A stretch of DNA of 64,000 bases from Pseudomonas simiae (GCF_900111895.1 NZ_FOKB01000004.1:434001-498000), one strand, 5' to 3'. Positions 34,037-47,600 are shown, counted from the first letter of the stretch. Numbers and translations: made by a program. The notes: generated from the sequence alone by a model not told the origin.

Positions 34037-35623
34037 ATGAACAGATGGCTTCGCCCGCTGCGTCGGGCACGCTTGAGTGTGTTGTGCTGGATACCCTGCG
34101 CCCTTCTCCCCCTCGCCCCCGCACCGGCCATTGCAGCCTCGGACACCCAGAGCTGCGTCAGTCAACTGGTGTTCGATCCCACCAGCGGCGGCTTCCTGCC
34201 GGTGAACAACTTTGGCACCGAGCAGGACTTTCTCAATTGTTTCGGCTGGCAGTTGTTCATCGCCATGAACTGGCCGGTCAATCCCGGCTGGCCAGCCGAC
34301 CCGAGCCTGGCCGGTGAGCCGGACACGCAAAGCACCGCGGCCCAGTTCGGCGTACCGCCAACGTCCGGCCAGCCGATGGGCAATGCCCCGGTGTGGGCCA
34401 GCTATAAGGATGCCAGCGAGATCTTCCTGCCCGGCGCCCCCAAACCCTCGGGTTGGGGCGTGGAAACCCTGGTGCCGTCCAATTGCACCGCCACCGGCAA
34501 CCTCAAGGCGTTTGCCACGGGCGCGCGTAAATTCATGGCGGCCACGTCTGAAAGCGCGATCAACCGCAAGCACCGTTTCCATTTGTCCAGCGGCACCCAG
34601 GTGACCTTGCCGGACTCAATCATGGAGGCTTCCGGTGGCTGGCTTACGGACCAGTCGGGCAACCTGGTGTTTTTCGAGCGCAAGGTCGGCAAGGCCGAGT
34701 TCGATTACATCGTCGATAACGGGCTGTACGACGCCGCCAACCAACTGATCGTGGCGCAGAACAGCGACAACCGGCACCCCGCCGGCCTGTCATTGCCCGC
34801 CGGCAAACTGGTGCGCGAGCTGCCGGCCAAAGCACTGCCCCAGGAAGAACTCGGCGCCCTGGAACTCAAGGCAGCCTGGCGCGTACTCACCAACAAACCC
34901 CAGCTGTATGGGCGTTACCTGACCACCGTCGCCTGGCTGCAGCGCCCCGACACGCTGCAGTGCACCCAGGAAGTGGTGGGGCTGGTGGGCTTGCACATCA
35001 TCAACAAGACCCAGACTCAGCCGAACTTCATCTGGACCACCTTCGAGCAGGTCGACAACGTGCCGGACAACGGCACGGCTGCGCCCGAGGGCTACAGTTT
35101 CAACAACCCGACCTGCACCGGTGATGCCTGCACGCCCAACGTCGCACGGGTGCAATGCGATGCCACCCACACGCCGCCCGACTGCACGCCCCTTGATCAG
35201 CCGGTGCAGGCCACGCGGGTCAATGCCACGCCCCAGGACCTGCAGATGCTGAACACCGCTGTGCAGCAGACCTTCGCCCAGAAGACCCAGGGCCAATCGG
35301 TGTTCCAGTACTACAAACTGGTGAATGTGCTGTGGTCCAAAACGCCTAACGCGCCCAACGATCCGGGCCCTGGGCCCAACGTGAAGGTGCCGCTGTCCTA
35401 TGGACCGTTTGTCAGCGACCAGAGTGTCGTCGTCGCCAACACCACCCTCGAAACCTACGTGCAAAACAAGAACTGCAACGACTGCCACCAGTACGCGGCG
35501 ATTGCCGGCGCCTCCCAACTGACGTCGGACTTCTCCTTCCTGTTTGGTAATGCCGATTCGGCGAAGAACGCGCGCCTGATCAAACGCATCGAGGCGTTCA
35601 AGACCCTCAAGGACAGCCCGTAA
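34037..35623 (+). CDS. Exported protein with one C-terminal haem c site, tyrosinase operon
   Basis: A 528-residue protein with a signal peptide (LLPLAPAPAIAAS, cleavage near residue 33). The mature part opens with two cysteines (SDTQSCVSQLVFDP, FLNCFGWQLFIAMNW). Near the C-terminus is one CxxCH haem-binding motif (NKNCNDCHQYAAIAGAS), so it can bind a single covalent haem in the periplasm. The W/N-rich opening (NCFGWQLFIAMNWPVNPGWPADP) has no family I can name. It follows its operon partner by 67 bases with a ribosome site (gcaaggaat). It may pass electrons to or from the tyrosinase reaction, but it is exported and the tyrosinase seems not to be. Confidence 0.75.
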   Translation: MNRWLRPLRRARLSVLCWIPCALLPLAPAPAIAASDTQSCVSQLVFDPTSGGFLPVNNFGTEQDFLNCFGWQLFIAMNWPVNPGWPADPSLAGEPDTQSTAAQFGVPPTSGQPMGNAPVWASYKDASEIFLPGAPKPSGWGVETLVPSNCTATGNLKAFATGARKFMAATSESAINRKHRFHLSSGTQVTLPDSIMEASGGWLTDQSGNLVFFERKVGKAEFDYIVDNGLYDAANQLIVAQNSDNRHPAGLSLPAGKLVRELPAKALPQEELGALELKAAWRVLTNKPQLYGRYLTTVAWLQRPDTLQCTQEVVGLVGLHIINKTQTQPNFIWTTFEQVDNVPDNGTAAPEGYSFNNPTCTGDACTPNVARVQCDATHTPPDCTPLDQPVQATRVNATPQDLQMLNTAVQQTFAQKTQGQSVFQYYKLVNVLWSKTPNAPNDPGPGPNVKVPLSYGPFVSDQSVVVANTTLETYVQNKNCNDCHQYAAIAGASQLTSDFSFLFGNADSAKNARLIKRIEAFKTLKDSP

Positions 35624-35648
35624 TCGCAAGCCCAACACAGGGCGAAAA

Positions 35649-35683
35649 TGTGGGAGCGGCGGCGCGACTGGCTCGCTCCCACA
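35649..35683. repeat. REP hairpin between the cytochrome-like gene and pdtA
   Basis: tgtgggagcg (35649-35658) and cgctcccaca (35674-35683) form a 10-bp stem. It lies between convergent stops at 35623 and 35699, may serve as a two-way terminator, and borders the inserted tyrosinase region on the pdtA side. Confidence 0.65.
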
Positions 35684-35698
35684 CGGCCTTCAAACGCC

Positions 35699-38600
35699 TT
35701 ACAAACTGATCTGCTTGCGCTCCTCCTCCGTCAGCCGTGCCCGCGCTTGTTCACTCAGCGGCCCCGCGCCCAGTACCTGCACCGGGCTGTCAGGGTTGTA
35801 GCCGGAGGTTTTCTGCGCCGGTGCAGGCTCCTGCGGCAATGGTTCGTTGCCCAGGCTCAACACCTCAACCGTCATGATCGACGGCCGGCCCTGCTTGGCC
35901 GCCGCCTGCTGGCTGCGCGCCGCGTCTTCCGCCGCCTGGGACGCCGCCGCCCCCGCCGCGCTGGCCGACGTCATGGCGTTGGTGTTGACCGCAGCAGACA
36001 CCGGCACCCCGGACGACTTGCCCTGGCTCTGGATATTCGCCGCGTTCACGACACGCAAGGCGGCGATGTTGACGTTACCCGACACACGAATGCCCGCTTC
36101 GCCCGCGTCGATGGTGCCCAACGGCGCGATCAGGTCGATGTCCCCCGCCGGCACTTCCGGAATCGGGTTGAGCGTGGCGATCCCCGCACCGGTGCTCGGC
36201 ACGGACGGCGACAGGGCCACATTGCCCCAGTTGTCATAGACACGCTTGGGCGGTGTGTACACCACGGTGGTCTTGGAGCCTCGACCGGCGTTGATGTCGC
36301 CCTCGCTGGTCCAACCCATGATCGAACCCCCGAAGGTGGTCATGATGCGGCTCTGGCCGAGCAGGATGCTCCCCATGGAATAGAGCTGGATATCGCCGGC
36401 GCCTTGGGTAATCACCCCCGCCGTCGACGGCGGCGCTTCGCCCTCGATGCCGAAGGTCTGGCTGCCGCCTGGGGTGAACATCTGGATCGAACCCCCGAAG
36501 TTGGTGTGCACACCCGAGCCGCCGAACAGTGTGATGTCGCCTGTGTAGGCAATCGGGTTGCCGGCCACGTCCTTGTCCGGGAACAGCGCGGCAATGGCGG
36601 CACGACCACGCAGGTAACTGCCCTGGCGCACGCTGCCGTCAGTGTTGTACTCACGCCCCGCGGCCTTGAGTTCGGCGAAGTACAGGTCGCGGGCGAACAC
36701 CCGTTGCTGCTCGGCGGGCAGTGCCGCGTAGTAGGCGCGTGCCTGTGCGGTATCGCCGACAAAACCGAAGCGCTCGGCGAGCCAGGTGACCAGTTCGTTT
36801 TCGTACGTCTTGGCGACCTTATTGCCTTGAATCGACTCGCCAGGTTGCGCCAGGTTGACGGGGTTCAGGTACGCCTCGACGAAGCGCAGGTAATCCGGTC
36901 CATGGGGGCCGACACCTGCTTGCATGACGATACTCGCCCCAGGACGGTTGTCCCCGGCCAATAGGGGCCCAAGGCTGGTCACGCTGGACTCACCCAACGC
37001 CCCGGAACCGCTCAGGAGGATATTGCGTCCCGCCGACAGCTCCAGCAGGCCGGGGCCAGCGACCTGGAAGTTGCTGTAGAGAATGTCGCGTCCGGCGGAC
37101 ACCACGGAGATGTCGTTAGGGTTGTCGTGAATGATCAGGTTATCCTGGGTGCGCATGCCTGCAACAGCAAGCGAGTCCTGACCGAAGCGCCGACCGCTGC
37201 TGACAATATCCCGTCCAGCCATCATCCATACCGATCCATTGCCCTCATACCAGGTCTGGCCTTCGTGCAAGCTGCCCACCGTTGTACCGAACGCAATCAC
37301 TCGGCCACTGCTGACCCCAACCAGATCGCCGTCAATCGCGTAGAAACGCGCAGGTTCAGCACTGCCACCGGGTGACAGCGCAGCCGTACCCGGCCCGAAC
37401 ACAAATAACGGCTGGCTACCCGAGTTGCCGTTGACCGACAGGTTGCTGGCCTTCACCGCGTTACCGATGCGGCCCTGATACGCCGGATGCCAAGGGGTCG
37501 CCGTGGTGCTCTGCGCCGTCCCGGATTGGCTGACGGTCATGCCGCCGGCGTAGATCGAGTCCTGGGCCATGAACTGCAGCTGGCCGTTCTCGCCGGGCGC
37601 CAATAGCAGTGGGTAGGTGTAGTTGTTGTCGCCGTTGGCCTGCGCCTGGGCCGCTTTACCGTAATACAGACTGCCGCTGGCGGCCGTAGCCCTGACGATC
37701 GACGGATAGACCACCGCCAAGTCGGCCGTCGCGTCGGATCGGCTGAAGGGCGTCAGGTTGCCGCCCAAGGAAAACAGGTCGATCGACGTGCCCTTGGTCC
37801 ACAGTGTGAACCAACTGGTACCGGTGCCCTGTTCAGCCCCTTGAGCGAAGGGGGACAGATGGGAAAGCACGACTCGCCCCGGGTCTTCGACGTTCTGCAC
37901 CACCAGGTCACCCAGGGTCTGCAGGTTGAATGTGGCGTCACCTGGCACCAGGGTCATCCCGCCGCGAGCCACCCCACGGGTCGCGACCAGTGGATCGTAT
38001 GCACGGGTTTCGCCGGGGCTCTGGACGCCGGCGACACTGCCATACATCACGTCGACGCTGCCCACGGTGGCACTGCGCAACTGCACGTCACCCCGCAGGT
38101 TGACCAGTACACCATCGCGATGGTCACCGCTATCGGCGACGCTGGCCGGGTTCAGTGCCCCACCGATGCGCACACGCAGATCGCCGCCACCGGTCAACTG
38201 CAGGCTGCCATCGCTGGCGACACGGCCCGTACTGCCCACGGCCAGCACCAGGCCCTGGCTATGCGGGTTCGCCTCGACATGTTGGGTGCTGTAGCCCAGC
38301 GTGTTCAATACGCCGGCGTTGCCGCTGACATCGACATCCACGTTCCCGCCGCCGAGGGCACCGAAGCCGGTAAAGCCGAGCAGTTTGTCCGCCGCCGTCG
38401 TCGCGGTGTAACTGCCGAAATTGATCCACCACGCCGTCGGCTGGGCTTGCCCGCCTGTCGCCACGTCGCTGCTGCCCTGGCGCCACAACCAGTTGCCGAC
38501 GGCCGCCGAGTCCACGCCGGCATCCCGTGGGTTGGGTCGCGCAGGGTTCAAACCGGTGACGCTGGTGATGTTGCCGGTCAGGTCGCCGCCGACAGTCAGC

Positions 38601-41600
38601 GTCAGGTTGCCCCCGGCCTCCGGGTACCAGGCACGGTAGATGCTGGTGGGCGAACCATTGACGAACTTTTCAAAGAAACTGCCGGTGTCATTCAGCACGG
38701 TTTTGGCCGCAGGGTCAGCGCCTGCCGGCTTCGCCTTGGGCAGGTTGTAAGGGTCGCCGGCAAAGGTGCCGGTCGACGAGGTGCCGGCCGTGTAGACGCC
38801 GTACAACGAATCCATGCTCAGGCTGCCCGCACTCAACAGCTCAAGGTCACCTGTGCCGGTGCGGATGACGCTAAATCGCGTGCTTGAGGGTACGGCGGCG
38901 TATTCCTTGTCTGCCTTCAGCAGGCAATAGTCCGGAGCAGTGGCACACACCTCCTCAACCGAGGGGTAACCGATACTCTGGAAAAAAGCATCGGTCATTT
39001 CGGTGCCGACGACGACGTTGATCCCATTATTGGCCAAATCATCCGCGGCATATTGAGTAAACACATACGTCACCTTGGGCTTGCAGTACTCCGGCGTTGC
39101 GGCACAGAAGTCCTCGATTGAACCCAACCCGAAGCCGTCGAGTACCGCCTGGTCAATCGGGTCGCCCTCCTTAACGACCACCCCGGCAAATCCCATATCA
39201 ATCACTGCCTGGGCGGTCCAGGTCTGCACACCTTTGGCCGGCATTTCCTTGGCGAACATGCCGTAGTGGTTATCCGCCAAGTGGATCTCACCACTGCGCG
39301 GATGGGCTTGCAGGATACGGCTGTCAGCCGCCTCGGTGTCGGCGCCTGCCACCAGACGCAACGACCACGATTGAGTACCTTCAGCCAGCATCGGCGAGAT
39401 CGCCCATACCTGGCCGGCGGCGCCGGAAACGCCGACGCGCAATTGCACCGACGTCGCCCCGTTGGGCAACTTCACATCGGTGCCGGCGGGGATCAACCCG
39501 CCTTTTGGCAAGGCCTTGTTGCCGCTGAGCAATACGCTGTTATTGGCCAGCGTTGCACCGTGCACGGTGGGCAACGGCACCCCTTTAGGCCAGGTCATGG
39601 CTTGCAGGCGGGTGCCCTCGGTCAACAGCATGCCGGCGCCCAGTTGTGTGCCCGCCACCAGGGTTTGCGCCTGGCTGAGCAAGGTGCCGGCGGCGAACAG
39701 CAGGTTACCGCTGCCATCGCGCACATCGGCCGACAACACGCTGCCAGCGGGCAGCACCAGGTCCTGGGCCAATGTCGCGACGACCGGCAAGCGCGTGCCG
39801 GCAGCCACCGTCAAGCCTTTGATCGGCAAGTCGTAGTTAAGCGTGGCTCCGGCCGGGAAGGCGGTGCCGTCCGCCAGGGTCACACCGTTGCCCGGCACCA
39901 CGATATTCCCACCACTGAAATCGACACCCGGCAACAGCACCCAGCCTTTGTCATCCTCGGACACCGGCGGCTTGGCGAAGCCGTCGTTGATGCTGCCGTA
40001 GATATTCAGGTCGCCGCCGGCGCGCAGGGTCAGGCTGCCGGACTCGCCGGAACCATAAATAGAGTTGTCCTTCTGACTATTGGGGTTGAGGCTGGCATAG
40101 CGGTAGCCGGACAGGTCCAGATCACCCTGCACCACCAAATCGCCGTCCGGGGTCTTGCTGACGATTTCCACGCCAGGACGCAGATGGAAGGCATCGGCAT
40201 AAGTGGCGTTGTTCAACCCGGCGAGCTTGTTGTTCAGCAAGTTCAGGTTGCTCTTCGCCGCATTGATAAACGCCTCGCTCAAGGCGTGCTTGCCATCCAG
40301 GTAACCCTGGGTGATCTCCTGATACGGTCTGCCGCTGGCGGTCGGGTCGGTTTTTTCCGGCGCATCGTCGTAGGTGGCCATGCCGTTGAGGGTTATCGAG
40401 CGTGCGCCCTGGACAATCAGGCGCCCGCTGGCATCGATATTGATGTCATTGCTGCTGCCGTCCGGGTTGAACAACCGAGGCGCGTTCAGCGCCAGGGTGC
40501 CGCGATTGCGCCCATCGTTGCCCGCCGCGCCGTCGGTGCCATGGCGCAGGTCGATGCGCACGCCATCGGCCAGGGTCAGTTGGCCGGTGCCCGACCCCAA
40601 TACCACACTGGCGCGGTTCGGCGCGTCGATGATCTTGCCGTAGCTGTCCACCCGCAGCTTGCTGCCATGGGCGTCGAGTACCGCCGTGCTGTCCAGGGTC
40701 AGGCCATTTTTGCCCGCCAGGTTGATGCTGCCGACCCGCTCGCCGCTGGCGTCCACCAGACCGTTGACGCGCAGGCTGCCATTGTCCACCGACACACTGA
40801 TGGTGCCGGCCTTGAGCCCGTTGCCGATGGTCAGGTCACCCTGCTTGAGCTGGAAACTGCGCGCACCGAAGACTTCGCCGTTGTTGAGGCGCTGGTTGAG
40901 GTCGGCGAACTGTTGGTCGAGGGCGCCGCTGCTGCCCAGGCGTTGCGCCTGGATTTCCACGGTGCCGGCCAGGTACGGTATTGAGGTGCCGCCGGCCAGG
41001 TAGTGGCCGCTGCTGCTGCCGAGGATCTTGCCTTGCAGGTCGACGATGCCCCCGGCCGCGTCCGTTGCCACAGCGCGCAGCTTACCGGCCTGGTTGTGCT
41101 TGGCGGACAGGTCGATGGTCGACCCCGCCGCCTGCAGGATATTGCCGCTGCGGCTGTCCAGCAGCACATCGCCGCCCCAGCCGTATTGGGTCACGTCGTT
41201 GAAGGGGATGGCGCGACCGGCCACGTCGATCAAGGCGTCGTCGGTCAACATCACATCGCCACGGGCGCTGAGGCTGACTTTGCCGCTGGGCAGCACCACC
41301 GCACTGGCCACCCGAATGCTCTCGCCTTGCAGCGACAGCTCGGCACCCTGGCCGCTGGCCGTGCCACGCGGGCCGGCGGAGGCGCCGATATCAATCGCAC
41401 CGCCCGCCTTGATCACGTTCACCGAGCCGGCTTCACCGGTCATCAACGGCGTACGAATGGTCAGGTTGCCGCCGCTGTACTGAAAGCCGCTGACCGGGTC
41501 ATACGCGCCCTGGCGCTGATACACCGACAGGCTGCCCTTATGGTTGGCCGTGATGCGCTCGCTGGCGTTGAGAGTGACATTGGCAAAGCCCAGGGCCAGA

Positions 41601-44600
41601 CGGTCGAAGCTTTTCACGTTGCTCGGCTGGCCAAAGGCGCCATAACCGAACTCGATCCGTTCGGCGTTGACGTCCAGGCGCCCGCTGCCGGTGCCCGCGC
41701 CACCCGCTACCACCGCGCCCGGCGCCGTGATCGCGCCCAGCCAGATCAGGTTGGCGGTGTGGATCGACGCCACGTCGTTGGCACCCCCGGCGCCGTACAG
41801 GGCCGGGGTGGATAGCATCAGGTTGCTCAGCAGCGATTTGCCGGTGAGCGGGTCATAGGTGTCGAGTACCGCATTACCGTAGAAGTTGAATCCGTCGCGG
41901 GCCGAGAGCTGCAGGGTTTCCAGCGCCGGGGCGCCGAACTGCGTATCGCCGCGCAGCAATCGATCCAGCAGTGCCTGGCTGAGCGTCAGCCCGGTCGGCA
42001 AGCGATTCGCCGCCGCCGCTGCGGCCAGGGCTTCGGCGCTGCCCAGATTGAGGGTGCTCACGCCCAGGTTCAGGTGACGGGTGCCGTAACGCACCTGTTC
42101 GCCGAGCTGGAAGGTGCTGTCGGTCAGGGCCACGATGCTGCCGTTGGAGTACAGCCCGGTCTGGCCACCGCACACCCCACTGCTGCAGGCACCGATATTG
42201 ATCCCCTGGCTGATCACACTGCCCACCTTGGGCGCACTGATCACGTTGAGCAGGCCATTGGACACCGCCAGCGTGTTGGCCACCTGGTAGATATAGCCGT
42301 CACGGGCATCGTAGCTGGCATTACCGCGCCCCAGGGTGTTGATCGAGGCCCCCTGCTCCACGATGATCGAGCCGGTGTTACTCACCAGGAACACTTCCGG
42401 CGCCGCAAGGGTTGCGCCATTTCGCAAGATCACGTTGCTATCGGCGCGATTGACCCCGTTCGCCAGGTAAATGAAGTTCCCGGACTGGCCGTACTCCACA
42501 ACCGTCATCCCCCCCACCACCAACCGCGAAGCCCCCAGTGCATTCAGGCTGTCGGCGTTGAAGGTGATGCCGGCGAACCCGGCTGTCGCCGACTGCCCCG
42601 CGCCGACCACTTCGATTCCTTGGGTACTGCGGTCGATCACTGCCACCGTGCCGCCATACCCTCCCGATGCGGCCCCGAAGCGCCCGATGCCCTGGAACGA
42701 GAAGGCCTCGGCGCCGTCTCCCGGACGCAGGGCCAGTTTCAAGGTCTTCGCATCGGCCTCCAGCATCGGCCGTGGCACACCCAACCTGGCCGCATCGGCC
42801 CTGGCGAACTGGGCGTAACGGGTTTCGTTGTAGTCGGAATAGCGGCGCAGGGTGTCGGCCGAGGTCAGGGTCAATTGGCTGGCCACGCTGTTGCTGATCC
42901 CGGTATGGGCGATCGACAGGTGCCCGGAAGTGGCCCACGAACCGTTGCGCATCAAGGTGGTCGCGGTCCCGCTGCCCTGCCCGGCCAGGCCATTGATCTC
43001 GACGCGGAAGGCACCTGGCATCAACGCGTAGGTCGACGGCATCAGCGTGTAAGTGCCCGCCGGTAAACCGGGCACACCGGCGCCGATGGTGATCTGCTGG
43101 CCGACCAACGGCGTCACGGCCCCGCCCTCCGCCGCGACCGGCGCGGCGCCTGGCTGGATCCCCGGCACAATCGCATAGATCGGGTTGGTGGACAGCCCCG
43201 GCAGCACGAACCCGCCATTGGCACCAAACTGCACCAACGGGTTGTAGCGCGCATCCGTGGAACCACCGCACCCTGAAACAAAGCCGGCACCCAGCAAATC
43301 GCCTCCGCCGGACAAGTCTAACGTGGCGTCAGGCAACACACTGATCGTCTTGCCACCGAGGATGACCCCGACATTCAGGTCACCTTCGCGAGTGACCACG
43401 CCCCCCTGACCGATAAATTTCACCGTCTTGCCGTTGTATTTGTAGACCTGGCCGTCCAGCGTTCCGCCATAGGGCAGCACCAGGCCTTTGCCACTCACCG
43501 ACGTCAGGCTGCCTGGCAACAGTTGCACAACGCTGCTGCCCATGCTGCCGATATCGATCAACCCCAGGGGCGCGCGCACCACGCCACCTTGGCGCACCGT
43601 GGCCGCGCCCAGTTGCAGGCGGCCGAACGCCGAATAAGGGATAGGCGCGTCGGCACTGCCCACGCGACCGATGGTCAGCGTACGCAAGGGATCAAAATCC
43701 AGGTCAAGGGAGGTGGTGGTCGACTGCCCCCGGTAGCCGGCGATGACGCGGGCACTGACTTCAGTGGCCGGGTACAGTTGCGCGGCGCGCAAGGTCATAT
43801 CGCCCTGGGTCAGCAACTGCGTGCTGACACCGGTAATGATGTCATTCTCGGCCGCACCGGCGAGAAAGCGCAGGTCGCCCTGGCTGGTCAGGTTGACCTG
43901 GTCGAAGCCCCGACGCTCAAGGCTGGCCTGGCTGTTGTCCGCCCGAAACACGTGGCTGCGGTTACCGAAGATGACATTGCCGCGCACGTCGATCAGGCTG
44001 CCGGTGGCCGTCAATTGCGCCTCGGTTGCCTGCTGGGACGGGGCCGGCAGCACCGGCACCGGTCGCACATAGAGGTCTTTGCCCGTCTCTTCAGGTGCGA
44101 GGAAACCCGCCAACAGCAGGTGCGGCGCGGACAGGTTGATGCGCGAGTTGCCTGCTGCATTGTCGCTGAGGCCGTATCCACGGCTGTACAGGCGCAGGCT
44201 CTGGCCCATGTTCAAGGTAACGTCACCGTCAAAGCTCAACAGGCCGTTGCTCAACAGCGCCAGGTTATCGAAACCACCCGCGCTGACTTGATCCACACCC
44301 AACCGCCCCTGCCCATACGCCAGGCTCGCGGCAGCGTCTTCAGCAGTGCCAGCCAGCGCCGTCGGTTGATGCGCCTGACCCAACACCAGTTCACGCACCT
44401 TGAGGACGCGATCGGTGACAGATGCCTTCTGGTAATACGGGGTGTCCAACGCCACGTTGAGACTACCGCCCGCCGCACCGGCGCCCCCGGCCCTGGCGAC
44501 AAAACTGCCCTCTAGGTACAAGCCGTTATTGGACGCCAGCGTGATGCTGCCGCCATTGCTGGCCGCTTGCACAGCGCCTTGCCCCGGCACGTTTATCAGG

Positions 44601-47600
44601 GCTTGGGTGCCGGAGGCCTCCAGGCGCGCGCCGTTACGCACCACCACGAACAAATCACTGGCCTTGGCCAGGCCGGTGTTCAGGTCGAACGTGCCGCCAA
44701 TGTTGAGGCTGCCGCCGTCGCGCACCAGGCCATAAGTGCGCCCACGGTTGTCCACCGCCGTCGCAGCCCGTGCCGAGACGTCGATCACCGCCTGCTCGCC
44801 GACCCAGATCGAGCGGCCATGGCCGATGGCATTCACCGCTTCAGAGGCGCCCGTCGTCAAGCCGCCCAGGCTCACGTTGCCGCCCCAGGCATTGAGCGTG
44901 CCGTCCATCGTCAATTGGCCGACGCTGCGCAGGTTGATCGCCTGGCCGGGGTCCACATGGATCACCGCGCCCTGGCCGACGGTGAGCGCCGTGGTCGCCA
45001 ATTGCGCGGCGGTGGAATTGACATGGCCGGCGGTGAGGCTCACACCGGCGCCCCGGCGTTGGGTCAGCACGCCTTTGGCAGCGTCTTCCTGATACAGCGG
45101 CGGCGTCCAGCGTTCCAGTGCGGTGGCAGGATCGCTACCGGTTGGCATACCCGAGGCCTGTGCGCCTAATCGAAAGACCGGCAGGCTGACGTCGACCTGA
45201 GTACCGTCGGTGACGATCAGCCCTTCATTGCCGGTAATGTCGTAGGCCGAGAAGCCCTTGTTGAAGAAATCACCGGCCAGTTTCAGGGTGTCGCTGCCCA
45301 CCGCATTGGTGCTTTCGCCGATCTGTACTTTATGCGCCTGCAACGCCAGGGTGCCGCCGCCGTTGACGCCATAGCCGCGCACGTCACCCTCCAAGGCCAG
45401 GGCACCCAGGGCGCCTAGGGTCACATTGCCGCCCTTGCCGCCCGTGAGTTTGCCATCCACGCCGAGGGTGCCCCCGGAAGACGCATCCACGACACTGCCG
45501 GCGGCCAGGTTCACATTGCTGGCACTGCGCAGGGATACCTTGCCGCCGTTCACATAGGCCACACCTGCGCTGGCGGCCGGGTCCAGGGCCAGGTTATTCC
45601 AGCGACCGCTGGTGTCCAGTTTGACGCCGGCGGCGACGTTCACATTCGAACCACCGGCCAGGATCGTGTCCGTCACCTCGCCGGCCTTGAGCGGGTCGAC
45701 CTGGCTGAGGATGTTGCCGGCGTTGACACTGCCGCCGTGGGCGGTGAGGTTGGCATTGATCTGCACACCCGGCCCGAACAAGGTGATATCGCCACCGTCC
45801 GCCACGCTGAGCGCCCCATTGACGTTCACCTGTTGCTTGGCAGCGACTTTGACCGCGCCCAACCGGGCGCCATTGAGCTGATCGCTGTCGAGCAGGATCT
45901 TGCCCTGGCGATCGGACGGCAGCACAGTGCCCAGGTCCAGGCCGTCGGCGATTTTCTGCGTGTTGCTGTCGATCAGCACCTGGTCGGACGTACCGCTCAG
46001 GGCATAGCGCAGCGTGCCGGTGGTTTTGTTGTAGACCGGAATGTATTGGCCAATGATCAGTTGCGCACGCTGGGCCCTGGCTTTCTGGGATTGCTGGTAG
46101 CCGTCGAGGTTGATCGTCGGTGCCTGGGTCTGGCGATCACCCTGGAACACATCACTGATCACCTGGCCTTCCAGTACTGCGCTGGAGGTACCGATGACCA
46201 GCTTGCCGGCATCGCGGCCCACGGTGTAACCGGCTTCATAGCGGCGTTGGGGAGCGATCAGCGGGTTGTAGTAAGACTCGGTCTGGCCCCAGCGGACGCT
46301 GGTGTCTTCATAGCCCTTGTAGAAACCGGAGTAGAGAATGTCGCCCGGCGCTTTCGACACCTCATACAAGCGGCCATCCGGGCCCTTGAGCCAGGTCTGC
46401 TGAATGTAACCAGCCTGCACATCCACGGTGCCGCCCGACAGGTTGATCTGCGCGCCCTTTTGGGTCACCGCCTCCTTGCCGGTAAAGGTCACGGTGCCGC
46501 CCTGGGCCATCCATTCGCCCACCGAGTGGCCCTGGGTGCCGAGGTAGCCGCCCACTTCCAGCAAGCCGCCGGCCGTGTACCAACGGTCGGTGGCGTAGCC
46601 GTTGGTGCCGGCCGGCACGAACACCAGCTCGCGCAGATCGACCCACACATCATTGTTGATCAGTTGCCCACCGTCGCGGTTGACCGGCGCATCGCGCTGC
46701 TCATTGCCCTGCACGTTGATCTTGATGGCGTTGGACTCCATCGCCACCTTGACGCCGATGGCACCCGACACGTCGATCATCGCGCCATCGCGCACCAGGC
46801 TGCGCTGGCCGGCGCTGACCGCTACCTGGCCGCCGGTGGCCAACGTGATCGAGCCCTTTTGGAAGTCCACGGTGCCGCCGCTGACAATCTCGATGCGCGA
46901 CTGATCGGTACGGTCAACCACAGCACTGAGGTTATTGAACTGCCCGGTGATCAGGTTGGCGGGCGTGCCGTCGAGCTTGATCAGACCGTTGTCTTTCTGG
47001 CTGTTGAGGGCCGTGCTGCCGCTGGCGTCGAGCAGGACCGCGGTGGTGCTGCCTTCGCCCAGGGTCACGCTGCCGCGGGTGTCGCTGGCGGCGTTGAGCA
47101 AGTGAATCGTGCCGCGTGTATCCACCGAGGTGCTGGCCAGGGCCACGCCGTTTTGTTGCACCTGGTGGCCGGTCAGGGTGATGTCGCCGGTGGAGGCCAT
47201 GATCAGGCCGCTGTTGGTGACGTTCCCCGCGGTGCTGCCGGCCTTGAGGCTGGTCGCCACTTCGTTGCCACGGGTGGTGGAGCGGTCGTTGCCCGCCGTA
47301 CCGACGCCCTTGCGAATGTAAAAGCTGTCGCCGGCCGCCAGGGTGGCCTGGCCCTTGGCAGTGATGATAGTCCCGGCGTTTTCCACTTCGCTGCCCAGCA
47401 ACAAGGCATAGCCGCCTGAGTCCGTGGAGGTAGCGGCAGTGTGCGTCTGGATCAGCGCGCCGCGCTGTACTTCAACCTTGCCCGCCGCGTCGGTGAACGT
47501 GGGCTGAGTACCATTGGTGTCGACGTACAGCCCGCGCTGGGTGAACTGGTCGTCAGTCATGGTCGCGGCCGCCGCCACCAGGTTACGCACGTTGACCTGG

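Noticed and set aside
39266-47419. Several open frames of 330-570 codons on the plus strand across pdtA
   Set aside because: They are mirror images of the repetitive PdtA beta-helix coding sequence, rich in H, R, G and A, and lack ribosome sites and recognisable domains.
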